This document shows positions 17,389 through 26,073 of a DNA stretch of 64,000 nt, one piece after another. The stretch comes from Pseudomonas sp. MYb60 (GTDB lineage Bacteria; Pseudomonadota; Gammaproteobacteria; Pseudomonadales; Pseudomonadaceae): positions 248,001 through 312,000 of the forward strand of contig NZ_PCOZ01000001.1 of assembly GCF_002979555.1 (NCBI RefSeq). The letters are read 5' to 3'. The notes below the pieces were generated by a model. The model was given only the letters and a program-made list of their open reading frames with translations. It had not been told where the DNA came from and searched no databases. Numbering within the stretch: position 1 is the first letter of the stretch; each line of letters begins with the position of its first letter. The position numbers were made by a program, and so were the translations under genes.

Positions 17389-17430
17389 GAGGTCATGGTT
17401 TCACCACACCGGTGTTGCAGTTGTGACCTC
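17389..17430. other. Nested palindromes upstream of the HPF-like gene
   Basis: GAGGTCA (17389-17395) pairs with TGACCTC (17424-17430) and encloses the palindrome ACACCGGTGT (17406-17415). It lies 30 bp before the ATG at 17461, so it could be an operator or a 5' UTR structure. The function is unknown. Confidence 0.4.
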
Positions 17431-17460
17431 TCGCGAGCTAGCTGAAATAAGGGAAGAACT

Positions 17461-17871
17461 ATGCAAATCCAAGTCAATAGCGATAACCATATTGAAAGCA
17501 GCATCCGACTGGAGGAGTGGGTAAAAACTACCATTGAGAGCACGCTCGACCGTTACGAAGAAGACCTGACCCGAGTGGAGGTCTACCTGCGGGATGAGAA
17601 CGGCGACAAGCCCGGTCCCCACGATTTAAGCTGCCGTCTGGAGGCGCGCCCAAAAGGCCATCAACCGCTTTCCGTCCTGCACAAGGCCGATACCCTGGAA
17701 CAGGCGATCGACGGTGCGGCGACCAAGCTGGAGCATGCGTTGGAGCATCTGTTTGGCAAACTGCAAGGCAAGCCACGCGCTGCCGGCAAGACGCTGTCGG
17801 CGACCAAAGTCAATGAAGATGAGCTTGAGCAAGAGTTTCTGGAAAAAGAACGTGCTGTTTTCAACAGCTGA
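17461..17871 (+). CDS. HPF/RaiA-family ribosome-associated protein
   Basis: A 136-residue protein of the ribosomal subunit interface family. It shows the beta-alpha-beta pattern of the family (MQIQVNSDNHIESS, then IESTLDRYEEDLTRVEVYL) and DLSCRLEARPKGHQPLSVLH, with a helix-rich tail. Such proteins bind the 30S subunit in stationary phase and silence ribosomes. This one is longer and more acidic at the end than canonical HPF. GGGAAG precedes the ATG. Confidence 0.8.
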   Translation: MQIQVNSDNHIESSIRLEEWVKTTIESTLDRYEEDLTRVEVYLRDENGDKPGPHDLSCRLEARPKGHQPLSVLHKADTLEQAIDGAATKLEHALEHLFGKLQGKPRAAGKTLSATKVNEDELEQEFLEKERAVFNS

Positions 17872-17892
17872 CAGTTTTTTCACTTCCCACTA

Positions 17893-17922
17893 AAAACGGG
17901 CCTGCACGTGCAGGCCCGTTTT
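17893..17922 (+). terminator. Intrinsic terminator, probably bidirectional
   Basis: Perfect palindrome AAAACGGGCCTGCAC/GTGCAGGCCCGTTTT between the convergent HPF-like and receptor genes, with flanking A and T runs. Confidence 0.9.
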
Positions 17923-17935
17923 CGTTTATGCCGAT

Positions 17936-20272
17936 TCAGAAAGCAATCGATGTTTGCACATAGACAGTCCGCGGCTCGCCGACGTACTTGCCCTTGTTGT
18001 TGTCGTCAAAGGAGCGGGTGTAGTACTGCGTGTTAAAGATGTTCTTTACACCCACTGCAACATTCAAATCCGACAGTTGTGGGCCGAAGTCATACGCCGC
18101 GCGGCTGCTGAACAACATGTAGCCAGGAATGCGTCCGGTACTGCCGTCGGCACTTTCCTGCGCCGTATTGGCGTTGTCGGCGAACTGGCTGCTTTGGAAG
18201 CTGCTGTCCAGGTTCAACTTCCACGGGCCTTCGGTGTAGCCCACCCCCACGGTGCCTTTGTGCTTGGACGAGAACGGCACGCGGTTGCCCTTGTTCGGGC
18301 CGTCTTCCCGGATGGTGGCATCGACATACGCGTAGGAGGCATACACATCGAAGCCGGCCAGCGCCGGGCTCAAACCGTCGAGTGCGTAGTTGACGCTGGT
18401 CTCGATACCCTGGTGGCGGGTTTCGCCACGGGCGATCACCGAGTCGTCGGTCTGGTTGCTTTCATACTGGTTGTCGAAGTTGATCAAAAACGCGCCTATT
18501 TCCGCACGCAAGGTACCGTCGTCGTAACGGGTGCCGATTTCCCAGGTGCGGGCCTTTTCCGGTTTGACCTGGCCGTTGGGCACGCGCTTGGCCATCTGGC
18601 TGTACTGCACGCTGCCGAACGAGCCTTCGGTGTTCGCGTACAGATTCCAGCTGTCGGTGAGGTGGTAAAGCACGTTCAGCGCCGGCAGGGCGGTGTGGTA
18701 GTCACCTTTGTAGTTGAGGTTGTTGATGGAGTCGGTCTGCTCGGACTTGATCATCTCGTAGCGCACGCCCGGCGTGAGGGTCCATTTGCCGATATCAATC
18801 CGGTCATCGATGAAAAACGCGTTGGCTTCGGTGCTGCCACGGGTGTCGCGGTCGTTCTTGCTGTGGGTGGTGGGGAGTTGCTGGTTGGCGGAAACCGGCG
18901 TGGTGTAGCGCAGTTCGTGGCCGGCTTCGTTGATATAGCGGTAACCCACGCCGACTTCGTGGCTGGTAGCACCCAGGTCGAAGCCCTGGGCGAAACGGGT
19001 TTCCAGGCCGCGCACCCAGTATTCGCGGGGGGACAGCGACAAGAACCGCGTCTGGTCCAGGTAGCCGTTGCGCAAGGTGGTGGTGAAAAACGTGTTCACG
19101 GTGAATTCGCGGCGGTCTTCCTGGTAGCGGTAGCCGGCGTTGAACATTGTACGGCGGCCCCAGAACTTGTCATACGGGCGGGTGGATTGATACGGGTCAG
19201 CCTTGTAGTCCGCGACGTTCAAGCCCCCCGGCATATCCGCCTGGCCTTCGTAGTACTGCGCCATGGCGTTGAAGCTGTTGGCCTCGTCGAGTTGGTAGTT
19301 GCCCTTGAGGATCAGGTCGTCGATGCGCGTGTTGCTGTTTTCGCGCCAGTCGCCGCCACGGGTGCCGGAGTACAGGATCGCGCCGCCCAGGCCATTGTCG
19401 GCCGTACCGCCGGCCAGCAGGTTGGCGCTGGTCTTGAAGCCATCATGGCTGGAGGAGGGGCTGGTTTCGGTCTGGAAGCCGCCTTTGACGGTTGGCGCAT
19501 CCGGGATCGCGCGGGTCACGAAGTTGACCACGCCGCCGACGTTCTGTGGGCCGTAACGCACCGCGCCGCCGCCGCGCACCACGTCCACGGCATCCATGTT
19601 GCCCATGCTGATGGGCGCAAACGACAGTTGCGGCTGGCCGTAGGGCGCAAAGGGCACCGGGATACCGTCCATCAGCACCGTGGAGCGCGACGCCAGGCGT
19701 GGGTTGAGCCCGCGAATGCCGAAGTTCAGCGCCATGTCGTGACTGCCGGTGCCGTTGTTTTCCGGAGCGTTGACGCCGGGGATGCGGTTTAGCACATCGC
19801 GGGCCTGGGTGGCGCCCTGGCGTTCGAAGTCTTCGCGGCGGATCACGTCGCGGGCGCCGGGGTGTTCGAATACGTTGGCCTGCGCTGCATCGCCGAGCCA
19901 GTCACCGACCACGCTGGAAGTGCCCAGCTCAAGGGTGGCCGGCGCGTTGGCCGGTTGCAGGCTGTACGCATTTTCGCCTTCGGCACGGGCTTGCAGGCCA
20001 GTGCCCTCCAGCAGTTTTTGCAGGCCTTCGGCTGGGCTGTAGTTGCCGTTCAAGCCCTGGCTTTGCAGGCCAGCCGTGACGTCGGAGCCAAAGGAAATCA
20101 GCACGCCGGCTTCGCGACCGAACTGGTTCAGCGCCGCCTCCAGCGAAGCTGCAGCAATGTGATAGGGCTTGGCATCGGCGGCCATGACCGACGGCAGCAC
20201 GGTCAGGCTCAGGCTGGCGCCGAGTAGGAGTTGGCGCAAGGTACGTGCAAGAAGCGTCGGAGGCTGGTGCAT
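17936..20272 (-). CDS. TonB-dependent receptor with STN signalling domain (FecA-like)
   Basis: A 778-residue outer-membrane transducer that imports a ferric chelate and signals its presence. After a signal peptide ending VLPSVMAADA comes a secretin/TonB short N-terminal domain (YHIAAASLEAALNQFGREAG to EGLQKLLEGTG), the part that contacts FecR. Then the TonB plug (DVIRREDFERQGATQARDVL) and a barrel ending YVQTSIAF. The ATG at 20272 fits the signal peptide better than a GTG at 20323. It is the third gene of a fecI-fecR-receptor set. QYYTRSFDDNNKGKYVGEPR near the end resembles Fe-dicitrate and related receptors; the ligand is not certain. Confidence 0.93.
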   Translation of the reverse strand: MHQPPTLLARTLRQLLLGASLSLTVLPSVMAADAKPYHIAAASLEAALNQFGREAGVLISFGSDVTAGLQSQGLNGNYSPAEGLQKLLEGTGLQARAEGENAYSLQPANAPATLELGTSSVVGDWLGDAAQANVFEHPGARDVIRREDFERQGATQARDVLNRIPGVNAPENNGTGSHDMALNFGIRGLNPRLASRSTVLMDGIPVPFAPYGQPQLSFAPISMGNMDAVDVVRGGGAVRYGPQNVGGVVNFVTRAIPDAPTVKGGFQTETSPSSSHDGFKTSANLLAGGTADNGLGGAILYSGTRGGDWRENSNTRIDDLILKGNYQLDEANSFNAMAQYYEGQADMPGGLNVADYKADPYQSTRPYDKFWGRRTMFNAGYRYQEDRREFTVNTFFTTTLRNGYLDQTRFLSLSPREYWVRGLETRFAQGFDLGATSHEVGVGYRYINEAGHELRYTTPVSANQQLPTTHSKNDRDTRGSTEANAFFIDDRIDIGKWTLTPGVRYEMIKSEQTDSINNLNYKGDYHTALPALNVLYHLTDSWNLYANTEGSFGSVQYSQMAKRVPNGQVKPEKARTWEIGTRYDDGTLRAEIGAFLINFDNQYESNQTDDSVIARGETRHQGIETSVNYALDGLSPALAGFDVYASYAYVDATIREDGPNKGNRVPFSSKHKGTVGVGYTEGPWKLNLDSSFQSSQFADNANTAQESADGSTGRIPGYMLFSSRAAYDFGPQLSDLNVAVGVKNIFNTQYYTRSFDDNNKGKYVGEPRTVYVQTSIAF

Positions 20273-20363
20273 GAAGGGCGGTCCTGAGAAGGAAGGATCA
20301 AGGTGGCTTTCCTTCTCTGTCACGCGAGGTGCGGAAAACGGCTCAGCGGTTATTCAGTTTTTT

Positions 20364-21305
20364 TCAGGCGCGTGCCTGGACGGTCACCCAGTAGCGGGTA
20401 AAACGCCGCACTTTGACCGGCAGACTGACTTCCAACAGGTCGAGAATGCGCTCGTTGTCGTCCAGCGGGTAGCTGCCGGAGATCAGCAGGTTGGCCACCT
20501 GCGCATCGCAATTGACCTGGCCCCGGCGATAGCGCCCGAGTTCGCCGAGGAAATCTTCCAGGCGCATGTGGGCCGCCACCAGCATGCCGTCGGCCCAGGC
20601 GCCGCTGTTGGCGTCTGTGGCGCGCGGGGTGTCCCAGCCCTTGCGGGTGAAATTGACCTGACGCGCCGTCTCGACCGTCAATGGCAGCCCGCTGTAGGTG
20701 TTGGGCATCACCTCGACCTGGCCGTCGAGGACTGCCAGCTGGGTGTGGTCATTGAACTGGCGCACGTTGAAGCGCGCCGCGTGGCTGGTGAGCAGGCCTT
20801 GGCCGGTAAGTACCCGCAAAGGGCTCGCGCCAGCGGCGGCGGTCAGCAGAATCTCGCCTTCGAGCAGGCGCACCAGGCGCTGCTGGCCGTCGAACTGCAC
20901 ATCCACCGCACTGCCGGTGTTGAGTTGCAACTGGCTGCCATCGGCCAATCGCACGGTGCGCCGTTGCCCGACCGGGCTGCGGTAGTCGGCGCTCAGCGGC
21001 GGCAGGATATGGTGCTGGCGCAGGCTCCAGGCCGCGGCCGTGCCGGCGCCGAGAATCAGCAGCAGCTTGAGGGCCTGGCGACGGCTGCTGGAGGTTGGTG
21101 CGTTCAGCGCCGCGTGGGCCAGGGGGGAGGGCATGCCGCGCAAGCGCTGGTTGACGCGTTGCATATGGTCCCAGGCGCGCTGGTGCTCACTGTGGGCATT
21201 CAGCCATTGCTGCCAGGCTGCCTGTTGGCGCGGGTTGAGCCCGCCTTGCTGCATTTCCATCAGCCATTGCACGGCTTGTTCGGCGACTTGGGTCGAGAAA
21301 TTCAT
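20364..21305 (-). CDS. fecR: FecR-family anti-sigma/sigma-regulator
   Basis: A 313-residue inner-membrane regulator. The N-terminal cytoplasmic DUF4880 part (FSTQVAEQAVQWLMEMQQGG to QQWLNAHSEHQRAWDHM) binds the sigma factor, a single membrane helix follows (ALKLLLILGAGTAAAWSL), and the periplasmic FecR domain carries VGQRRTVRLADGSQLQLNTG and VLTGQGLLTSHAARFNVRQ. It overlaps the fecI stop by 4 bp and precedes the receptor, so it passes the receptor signal to the sigma factor. Confidence 0.93.
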   Translation of the reverse strand: MNFSTQVAEQAVQWLMEMQQGGLNPRQQAAWQQWLNAHSEHQRAWDHMQRVNQRLRGMPSPLAHAALNAPTSSSRRQALKLLLILGAGTAAAWSLRQHHILPPLSADYRSPVGQRRTVRLADGSQLQLNTGSAVDVQFDGQQRLVRLLEGEILLTAAAGASPLRVLTGQGLLTSHAARFNVRQFNDHTQLAVLDGQVEVMPNTYSGLPLTVETARQVNFTRKGWDTPRATDANSGAWADGMLVAAHMRLEDFLGELGRYRRGQVNCDAQVANLLISGSYPLDDNERILDLLEVSLPVKVRRFTRYWVTVQARA

Positions 21306-21799
21306 AGGGCAAAATAGCAGCGCATGGCCGCCTTGGTCAGGTGGCGTTTGACGGTGGCGATGGAGATGCCCAGCTCAGCGCCGATCTGCGCGTAGGTCAG
21401 GCCATCGAGCTGGGCCAGCAGGAACGCGCGCTTGACCTGTACCGGCAGGCCGTCGAGCAGTTGGTCCAATTCCACCAGGGTTTGCATGATGATTGCGCGG
21501 TCTTCTTCGGACGGCGCGATGTGTTCGGGCATGTGCGCCAGGGCATCGAGGTAGGCGCGTTCCAGGTCCTGGCGGCGGTAGAAGTTGAACAGCACGCGCT
21601 TGGCCACGGTGGTCAGGAAGGCGCGCGGCTCCACCAGCGTCGGGGTTTCCCGTGCCGTCAGTACGCGGATAAAGGTGTCTTGCGCCAGGTCGGCGGCGCT
21701 TTCCGGGCAGCCGAGTTTGCGACGCAACCAGCCGGTGAGCCAGCGATGGTGGTCGGTGTACAGAACTTCGACGTTGTTGGATGGCGGCAACGCAATCAC
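21302..21799 (-). CDS. fecI: ECF sigma factor, FecI type
   Basis: A sigma-70-family ECF factor of about 165 residues with region 2 (VEVLYTDHHRWLTGWLRRKL, DLAQDTFIRVL) and region 4 (LLDGLPVQVKRAFLLAQLDG and YAQIGAELGISIATVKRHLT). It should direct RNA polymerase to the receptor promoter when FecR is triggered. The start is not certain: a GTG at 21799 is used here, with a TTG four codons further in (GGAG 8 nt before it) as the rival; the frame stays open to 21925 without family similarity. A Fur box lies upstream. Confidence 0.88.
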   Translation of the reverse strand: MIALPPSNNVEVLYTDHHRWLTGWLRRKLGCPESAADLAQDTFIRVLTARETPTLVEPRAFLTTVAKRVLFNFYRRQDLERAYLDALAHMPEHIAPSEEDRAIIMQTLVELDQLLDGLPVQVKRAFLLAQLDGLTYAQIGAELGISIATVKRHLTKAAMRCYFAL

Positions 21800-21909
21800 T
21801 CCGCAAGCATCGGCATGCTTTAGAGAACAGGAATTATTCGCATTGTAGGGTGCGGGGCGGGCTTCGGCAATCCGCCAGGAGGGCTGTTTTATCGGTTCTG
21901 TTTTGCTTA

Positions 21910-21926
21910 TGAGAATATTTATCATT
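21910..21926. promoter_or_regulatory. Fur box between divergent iron operons
   Basis: TGAGAATATTTATCATT matches the Fur consensus core TGATAATGATTATCATT at 14 of 17 positions. It lies about 110 bp upstream of fecI and about 35 bp upstream of the DUF3649 gene, so one site may repress both operons when iron is plentiful. Confidence 0.75.
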
Positions 21927-21960
21927 AATATTGCGTGCTGACGAACCTGGCGCCTTCCGC

Positions 21961-22263
21961 ATGAAAAGCAAACCCTCGCTGCCGCTCTCCTACCGTCTCG
22001 GTGTCACCTCGCGTGTGCTGGCTGCCGTGTTAGGGGGCTACCTGATGGCTTCCCTGGCGGCGATTTGCCTGGCGCTGTGGATGCCCACGTCCCGTGCCGA
22101 TGCCGTCATTACGGGCATGATGAGTTCTTTCGTATTCTATTTACTGGCCGTGCTCTGGTGTTTCGCCTGCCGCAGCGCCGCCCGCGCGTGGTTCGGCGTG
22201 ATGCTGCCCAGTGCACTGTTTGCGACCTTGGCGGGTGTGGGTTTCTGGATGACACGGACATGA
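21961..22263 (+). CDS. DUF3649 small membrane protein of an iron-uptake operon
   Basis: A 100-residue membrane protein with three hydrophobic segments (RVLAAVLGGYLMASLAAICL, FVFYLLAVLWCFACRSA, and a C-terminal one). This is the DUF3649 pattern, always seen beside PepSY reductase-like proteins. The chosen ATG at 21961 precedes MKSKPSLPLSYRLG. Its stop overlaps the next ATG (ATGA). The role is unknown, presumably an accessory for handling iron at the inner membrane. Confidence 0.85.
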   Translation: MKSKPSLPLSYRLGVTSRVLAAVLGGYLMASLAAICLALWMPTSRADAVITGMMSSFVFYLLAVLWCFACRSAARAWFGVMLPSALFATLAGVGFWMTRT

Positions 22264-23834
22264 AAGAGGGATTTCGCCAGGCCATGGCCTGGTTGCACAC
22301 CTGGGCCGGGTTGATCTTCGGCTGGCTGCTGTTTGCGATTTTTCTGACCGGTACCCTGGCGTATTTCAAGGATGAAATCAGCCACTGGATGCAGCCCGAA
22401 GTGCAGGCCCATCCCGTGGATGACGCCCGCAGCCTGAACGTCGCCCAAGCCTACCTGCAACAGGTCGCGCCCACTGCTGCGCGCTGGTTCATCACCTTGC
22501 CGGACAGTCGCGATCCCGGCCTCTCGGTCATGTGGCAAGACAAGGTAGACCCCACCCGGCGCGGCAATTTCATCCAGAAAACCCTCGACCCGGTCAGCGG
22601 CGAAGCCGTCGAGGCCCGTGAAAGCATGGGGGGCGAATTCTTCTACCGCTTCCACTTCCAGTTGCAGATGCCTCATCCCTGGGGCCGCTGGTTGTCCACC
22701 ATCGCGGCCATGGTGATGTTCGTCGCGCTGATCACCGGCATCATCACCCACAAGAAAATCTTCAAGGACTTCTTTACCTTCCGCCCGCGCAAGGGCCAGC
22801 GCTCCTGGCTCGACGGGCATAACGCGGTCGGTGTGCTGGTGCTGCCGTTCCACCTGATGATCACCTACAGCAGCCTGGTGATCTTCATGAGCATGGTGAT
22901 GCCGGCGCCGATCCTGGCCTCCTACAACAACGACGCCCGCGCGTTCTTCAACGAGGTATTCCCGGCCACCAACAACGCGCCGGCCCTGGGCCAGCCCGGC
23001 CAGTTGCAGCCTTTACTGCCGATGTACGAGGCGGCGCGGGCGCAATGGGCGGGTGGTCATGTGGGGCGCATCGCGGTCAATAACCCTGGCGACGTGAACG
23101 CCTCGGTGAACATCTCGCGTACCGGCTCCGACCGCGTGGCGCATGACTTCAGCAGTACCGTGTCGTTCAACGGCAACACCGGCGAGCTGTTGCGGGTCAG
23201 CGGCGGGCAATCGTTGCCGGCGATGATCGGCGGCAGTTTCTATGGCCTGCACATGGGCCATTTCGCCGGCCCGGTGCTGCGCTGGCTGTACTTTATCTGC
23301 GGCCTGGCAGGCACGGCGATGATCGGCACCGGGCTGGTGATCTGGCTCGGCAAGCGCCAGCTCAAGCATGCCAGGACCGGCGTGATGCCGTTTGAATTGC
23401 GCCTGGTGGAAGTGCTGAACATCGCCAGCATGTCCGGGCTGGTGATCGCCATCGCCGCGTTCTTCTGGACCAATCGCCTGCTACCGGTGAGCTTCGCCGA
23501 ACGTTCGGGCTGGGAAGTCCAAACCTTCTTCATCGCCTGGGGCCTGAGCCTGTTGCACGCGATGTTGCGTCGCGGCCGCCAGGGCTGGGTCGAGCAATTG
23601 GGCCTGGGCGCGGTGTTGTTTGCTGCAATCCCGCTGCTGAATGCGCTGACGACGCCGTACCCTTTGGGTACGTCCCTGGCGAGGGGCGACTGGGCCATGG
23701 CCGGCTTTGACCTGACCTGCCTGGCCAGTGGCCTGTTCCTTGGCTGGGCCGCCTGGAAAATGCAGCATCGCAGCGCGCCCCAACCCAAGGCCGAGCGTGC
23801 ACGGCCACTGACCCTCAAGCAGGAGTCGAACTGA
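22260..23834 (+). CDS. PepSY-associated TM (PiuB/FpvG-type) inner-membrane protein
   Basis: A 524-residue membrane protein with PepSY_TM architecture: AWLHTWAGLIFGWLLFAIFL at the N-terminus with a conserved membrane His, a long periplasmic loop, DGHNAVGVLVLPFHLMITYS with membrane histidines, and LHMGHFAGPVLRWLYFICGL. Members such as FpvG reduce ferric siderophores in the periplasm, and the paired histidines suggest haem binding. It is translationally coupled to the DUF3649 gene and directly abuts the DUF3325 gene. Confidence 0.88.
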   Translation: MKEGFRQAMAWLHTWAGLIFGWLLFAIFLTGTLAYFKDEISHWMQPEVQAHPVDDARSLNVAQAYLQQVAPTAARWFITLPDSRDPGLSVMWQDKVDPTRRGNFIQKTLDPVSGEAVEARESMGGEFFYRFHFQLQMPHPWGRWLSTIAAMVMFVALITGIITHKKIFKDFFTFRPRKGQRSWLDGHNAVGVLVLPFHLMITYSSLVIFMSMVMPAPILASYNNDARAFFNEVFPATNNAPALGQPGQLQPLLPMYEAARAQWAGGHVGRIAVNNPGDVNASVNISRTGSDRVAHDFSSTVSFNGNTGELLRVSGGQSLPAMIGGSFYGLHMGHFAGPVLRWLYFICGLAGTAMIGTGLVIWLGKRQLKHARTGVMPFELRLVEVLNIASMSGLVIAIAAFFWTNRLLPVSFAERSGWEVQTFFIAWGLSLLHAMLRRGRQGWVEQLGLGAVLFAAIPLLNALTTPYPLGTSLARGDWAMAGFDLTCLASGLFLGWAAWKMQHRSAPQPKAERARPLTLKQESN

Positions 23835-24161
23835 ATGCTGCTTGCACTGCTGATGTGCTACGCCGGGTTTACCGCACTGTGCCTGTCCACCGACCGCCAT
23901 CACGGTGAACTGCTGCGCAGCAAACCTTCGCCCCAACGTCGCCTGGCGTTGCGTGGGGCGGGGTGGCTGTTGCTGATCGTGTCGATATGGCCTGCCGTGA
24001 CCGTCGCCGGTTGGAGCCAGGGCCTGGTGGAGTGGTGCGCCGTGCTGATGCTCAGCGCATTGCTGCTGGTGCTGTTGTTGCCGTATCGGCCAAGGCTGGC
24101 CTTGATCCTGGCCGGTGTCGGCCTGTTGGCCAGCCCTGTTGCGGCCTTCGCCACCCTCTGA
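23835..24161 (+). CDS. DUF3325 small membrane protein
   Basis: A 108-residue protein with three hydrophobic segments, starting MLLALLMCYAGFTALCLSTD and containing RHHGELL and LRGAGWLLLIVSIW. DUF3325 is regularly found after the PepSY_TM gene in iron-uptake operons of pseudomonads. Its ATG directly follows the PepSY stop. Confidence 0.85.
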   Translation: MLLALLMCYAGFTALCLSTDRHHGELLRSKPSPQRRLALRGAGWLLLIVSIWPAVTVAGWSQGLVEWCAVLMLSALLLVLLLPYRPRLALILAGVGLLASPVAAFATL

Positions 24162-24172
24162 GCCCAGCGCCG

Positions 24173-24748
24173 ATGATCAGCACCCCACCCGAGTCCCAGG
24201 ACCGCCCGCACGTTGATGGGGCGGGTGGGCGTGCGCATTTCCTGCAGGTGTTCCTCTCCCAGCGTTCGCAGATGGAAGCGCTGGTGAGTCGTCGCGTCGG
24301 TTGCCGTGCGACGGCGGCCGATCTGGTGCAGGATTTGTTCCTGCGTTTCTGGCGCCGGCCTCTGGTGCAGGTCGAGGAGCTCAGCACTTACCTGTTGCGC
24401 TGCGCCGGCAACATCGCCATCGACCATCTGCGCAGCGAAGGCGCGCGGGCACGCAGCAGTGAAAGTTGGCTGCCCGAGCTGCAGCACAACCAAAGCTCCG
24501 AACCCCAGGCCGCGCTGGAGGCCGGCAACGACTTGCGCCACGTTGAAGCCGCCTTGCGCAGCCTGCCGGAGCGCACCCGGCAGATTTTCCTGCTCAACCG
24601 CATCCACGGCCGCAAATACGCCGAAATCGCCAAGGCCATGGGCCTGTCCCAAAGCGCCGTGGAAAAACATATGATGCGGGCCCTCGAAGCCTGCAAGGCC
24701 AGCCTTCGCGAACCCTCATCGCCACGCACGCCAGGGAAAGCACCGTGA
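24173..24748 (+). CDS. Second FecI-type ECF sigma factor
   Basis: A 191-residue ECF factor. Region 2 is visible as FLSQRSQMEALVSRRVGC and TAADLVQDLFLRFWRR; region 4 as LRSLPERTRQIFLLNRIHGR and YAEIAKAMGLSQSAVEKHMM. The ATG at 24173 lies 11 bp after the DUF3325 stop, so it belongs to the PepSY operon. A FecR partner follows at once, but no receptor gene follows. Confidence 0.92.
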   Translation: MISTPPESQDRPHVDGAGGRAHFLQVFLSQRSQMEALVSRRVGCRATAADLVQDLFLRFWRRPLVQVEELSTYLLRCAGNIAIDHLRSEGARARSSESWLPELQHNQSSEPQAALEAGNDLRHVEAALRSLPERTRQIFLLNRIHGRKYAEIAKAMGLSQSAVEKHMMRALEACKASLREPSSPRTPGKAP

Positions 24749-25722
24749 ACCCCATCCCAACGCCCGACCAGGAACACGCCGCACTGGCCTGGCTGAGCCT
24801 GCTGCACGACCAACCCAGCAGCGGCGACCAGGCCACGTTCAGCCAGTGGTTGCGTGCCGACCCCGCCCATGCCGAAGCCTATTCTCAGGCTCAGGTGTTG
24901 TGGGAATTGAGTGACGGGCCAGCGCGAAAACTGGCAGACGAAGACGCCTTCGCCTTGCAGGGGTACCTCAACGCGATGACCACCTCCCGGCGCACGCGGG
25001 TACTGCGCTGGTCTGGTGCGCTGGCCATGGCCGCGTGCCTGCTGCTGATGGTGTCCATGGGCGCAGGCTGGCAGCCGTCGCGCTGGGTCGACGATTTCGG
25101 CGCCGACTATGTGACGGCGCCGGGGGAAGTGAAGACCTTCACCCTGGCCGACCAGTCCCAAGTCACGCTGGATGCGGACAGCGCGATCGACGTGGACTTC
25201 AGCCATGGCGAACGGCATATCCAGTTGCGCCGTGGCGCAGGGTTTTTCCAGGTGACCCACACCGGTCAATCCTTTGTGGTCGAGGCGGGGAGCGGTGAAG
25301 CACGCGTGCTCGGCACCCAGTTCGAAGTGCGCCTGCAACCGGCCGGTGCCGAGGTGACCGTGTTGTCGGGGCGGGTTGGGGTGACGCCGGCCAAGCAGGG
25401 CCAACAGCAAATTCTTGCGGCCGGCCAGCAAGTGGCCTACGCCGATGGCGTCGCCGAGCCCCTGCACGCCGTGGACAGCGAATCACGGCTGGCCTGGCGC
25501 GAGGGTTGGCTCAATTACTACAAGGCGCCGCTGGCGGACGTGGTCAAGGATCTGCAGCGCTACTACCCCGGGCGCATCCTGCTGCTCAACGAACAGCTGG
25601 GTGCCCGGCGCGTCAGCGGCAGCTTTCCGAGCAAAGACCCGCAGGCGGTATTGAAGGCGTTGCAGGCGGTGTTGGGGTTCGAGCAGCACAGCCTGCTGGG
25701 CCGAGTGATCGTGGTGCGCTGA
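24745..25722 (+). CDS. Second FecR-family sigma regulator
   Basis: A 325-residue FecR protein: DUF4880 N-terminus (HAALAWLSLLHDQPSSGDQA, FSQWLRADPAHAEAYSQA), a membrane helix (WSGALAMAACLLLMVSMGAG), the FecR domain (TAPGEVKTFTLADQSQVTLD) and a C-terminal DUF4974/STN-like part (LADVVKDLQRYYPGRILL). It overlaps its sigma gene by 4 bp. Its stop directly abuts the stop of the convergent glutaredoxin gene. Its receptor must be elsewhere, or it is the one at 17936. Confidence 0.92.
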   Translation: MNPIPTPDQEHAALAWLSLLHDQPSSGDQATFSQWLRADPAHAEAYSQAQVLWELSDGPARKLADEDAFALQGYLNAMTTSRRTRVLRWSGALAMAACLLLMVSMGAGWQPSRWVDDFGADYVTAPGEVKTFTLADQSQVTLDADSAIDVDFSHGERHIQLRRGAGFFQVTHTGQSFVVEAGSGEARVLGTQFEVRLQPAGAEVTVLSGRVGVTPAKQGQQQILAAGQQVAYADGVAEPLHAVDSESRLAWREGWLNYYKAPLADVVKDLQRYYPGRILLLNEQLGARRVSGSFPSKDPQAVLKALQAVLGFEQHSLLGRVIVVR

Positions 25723-26073
25723 TTACTCCAGCGCGGCCATGATCTTCTCGGGGCTGTAGTCGCGGATCAACGTGCCGTTTACATCCACGAAAGGGATCCC
25801 GCCGCCGCCCAGCGCCTCATACGCCTTGCGGGCCTGGGCGTCCTTCTCGATATCGAACGCCTGGTAGGGAATGCCCTTCTGGTCGAGGAAGCGGCGGATC
25901 TGCTTGCAGTAGCCGCACCACTCGGTGGCATAGAGCGTCACGCGTGCTGAAGCACGCACTTGCTCAGGCGCCACCTGCGACGGGTTGAACACCCGCTCGA
26001 TCTTGCCCCAGTTCTGAATGACCACCACCACCAGCAACACCAGCAGGACTTTCTTGAGCACCCCGCCGAGCAT
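25723..26073 (-). CDS. Membrane-anchored glutaredoxin-family protein
   Basis: A 116-residue protein with an N-terminal membrane helix (VLKKVLLVLLVVVVIQNWG) and a glutaredoxin domain with the dithiol active site WCGYCKQ, the cis-Pro GGGGIPFVDV and a final helix. It probably reduces or isomerises disulfides at the membrane. Its ATG overlaps the yejK stop by one base, so the pair is coupled. Confidence 0.9.
   Translation of the reverse strand: MLGGVLKKVLLVLLVVVVIQNWGKIERVFNPSQVAPEQVRASARVTLYATEWCGYCKQIRRFLDQKGIPYQAFDIEKDAQARKAYEALGGGGIPFVDVNGTLIRDYSPEKIMAALE

Noticed and set aside
17954..19792. Long plus-strand open frame opposite the TonB-dependent receptor
   Set aside because: Antisense shadow of a clear receptor gene; Val/Gly/Arg-rich translation with no domain.
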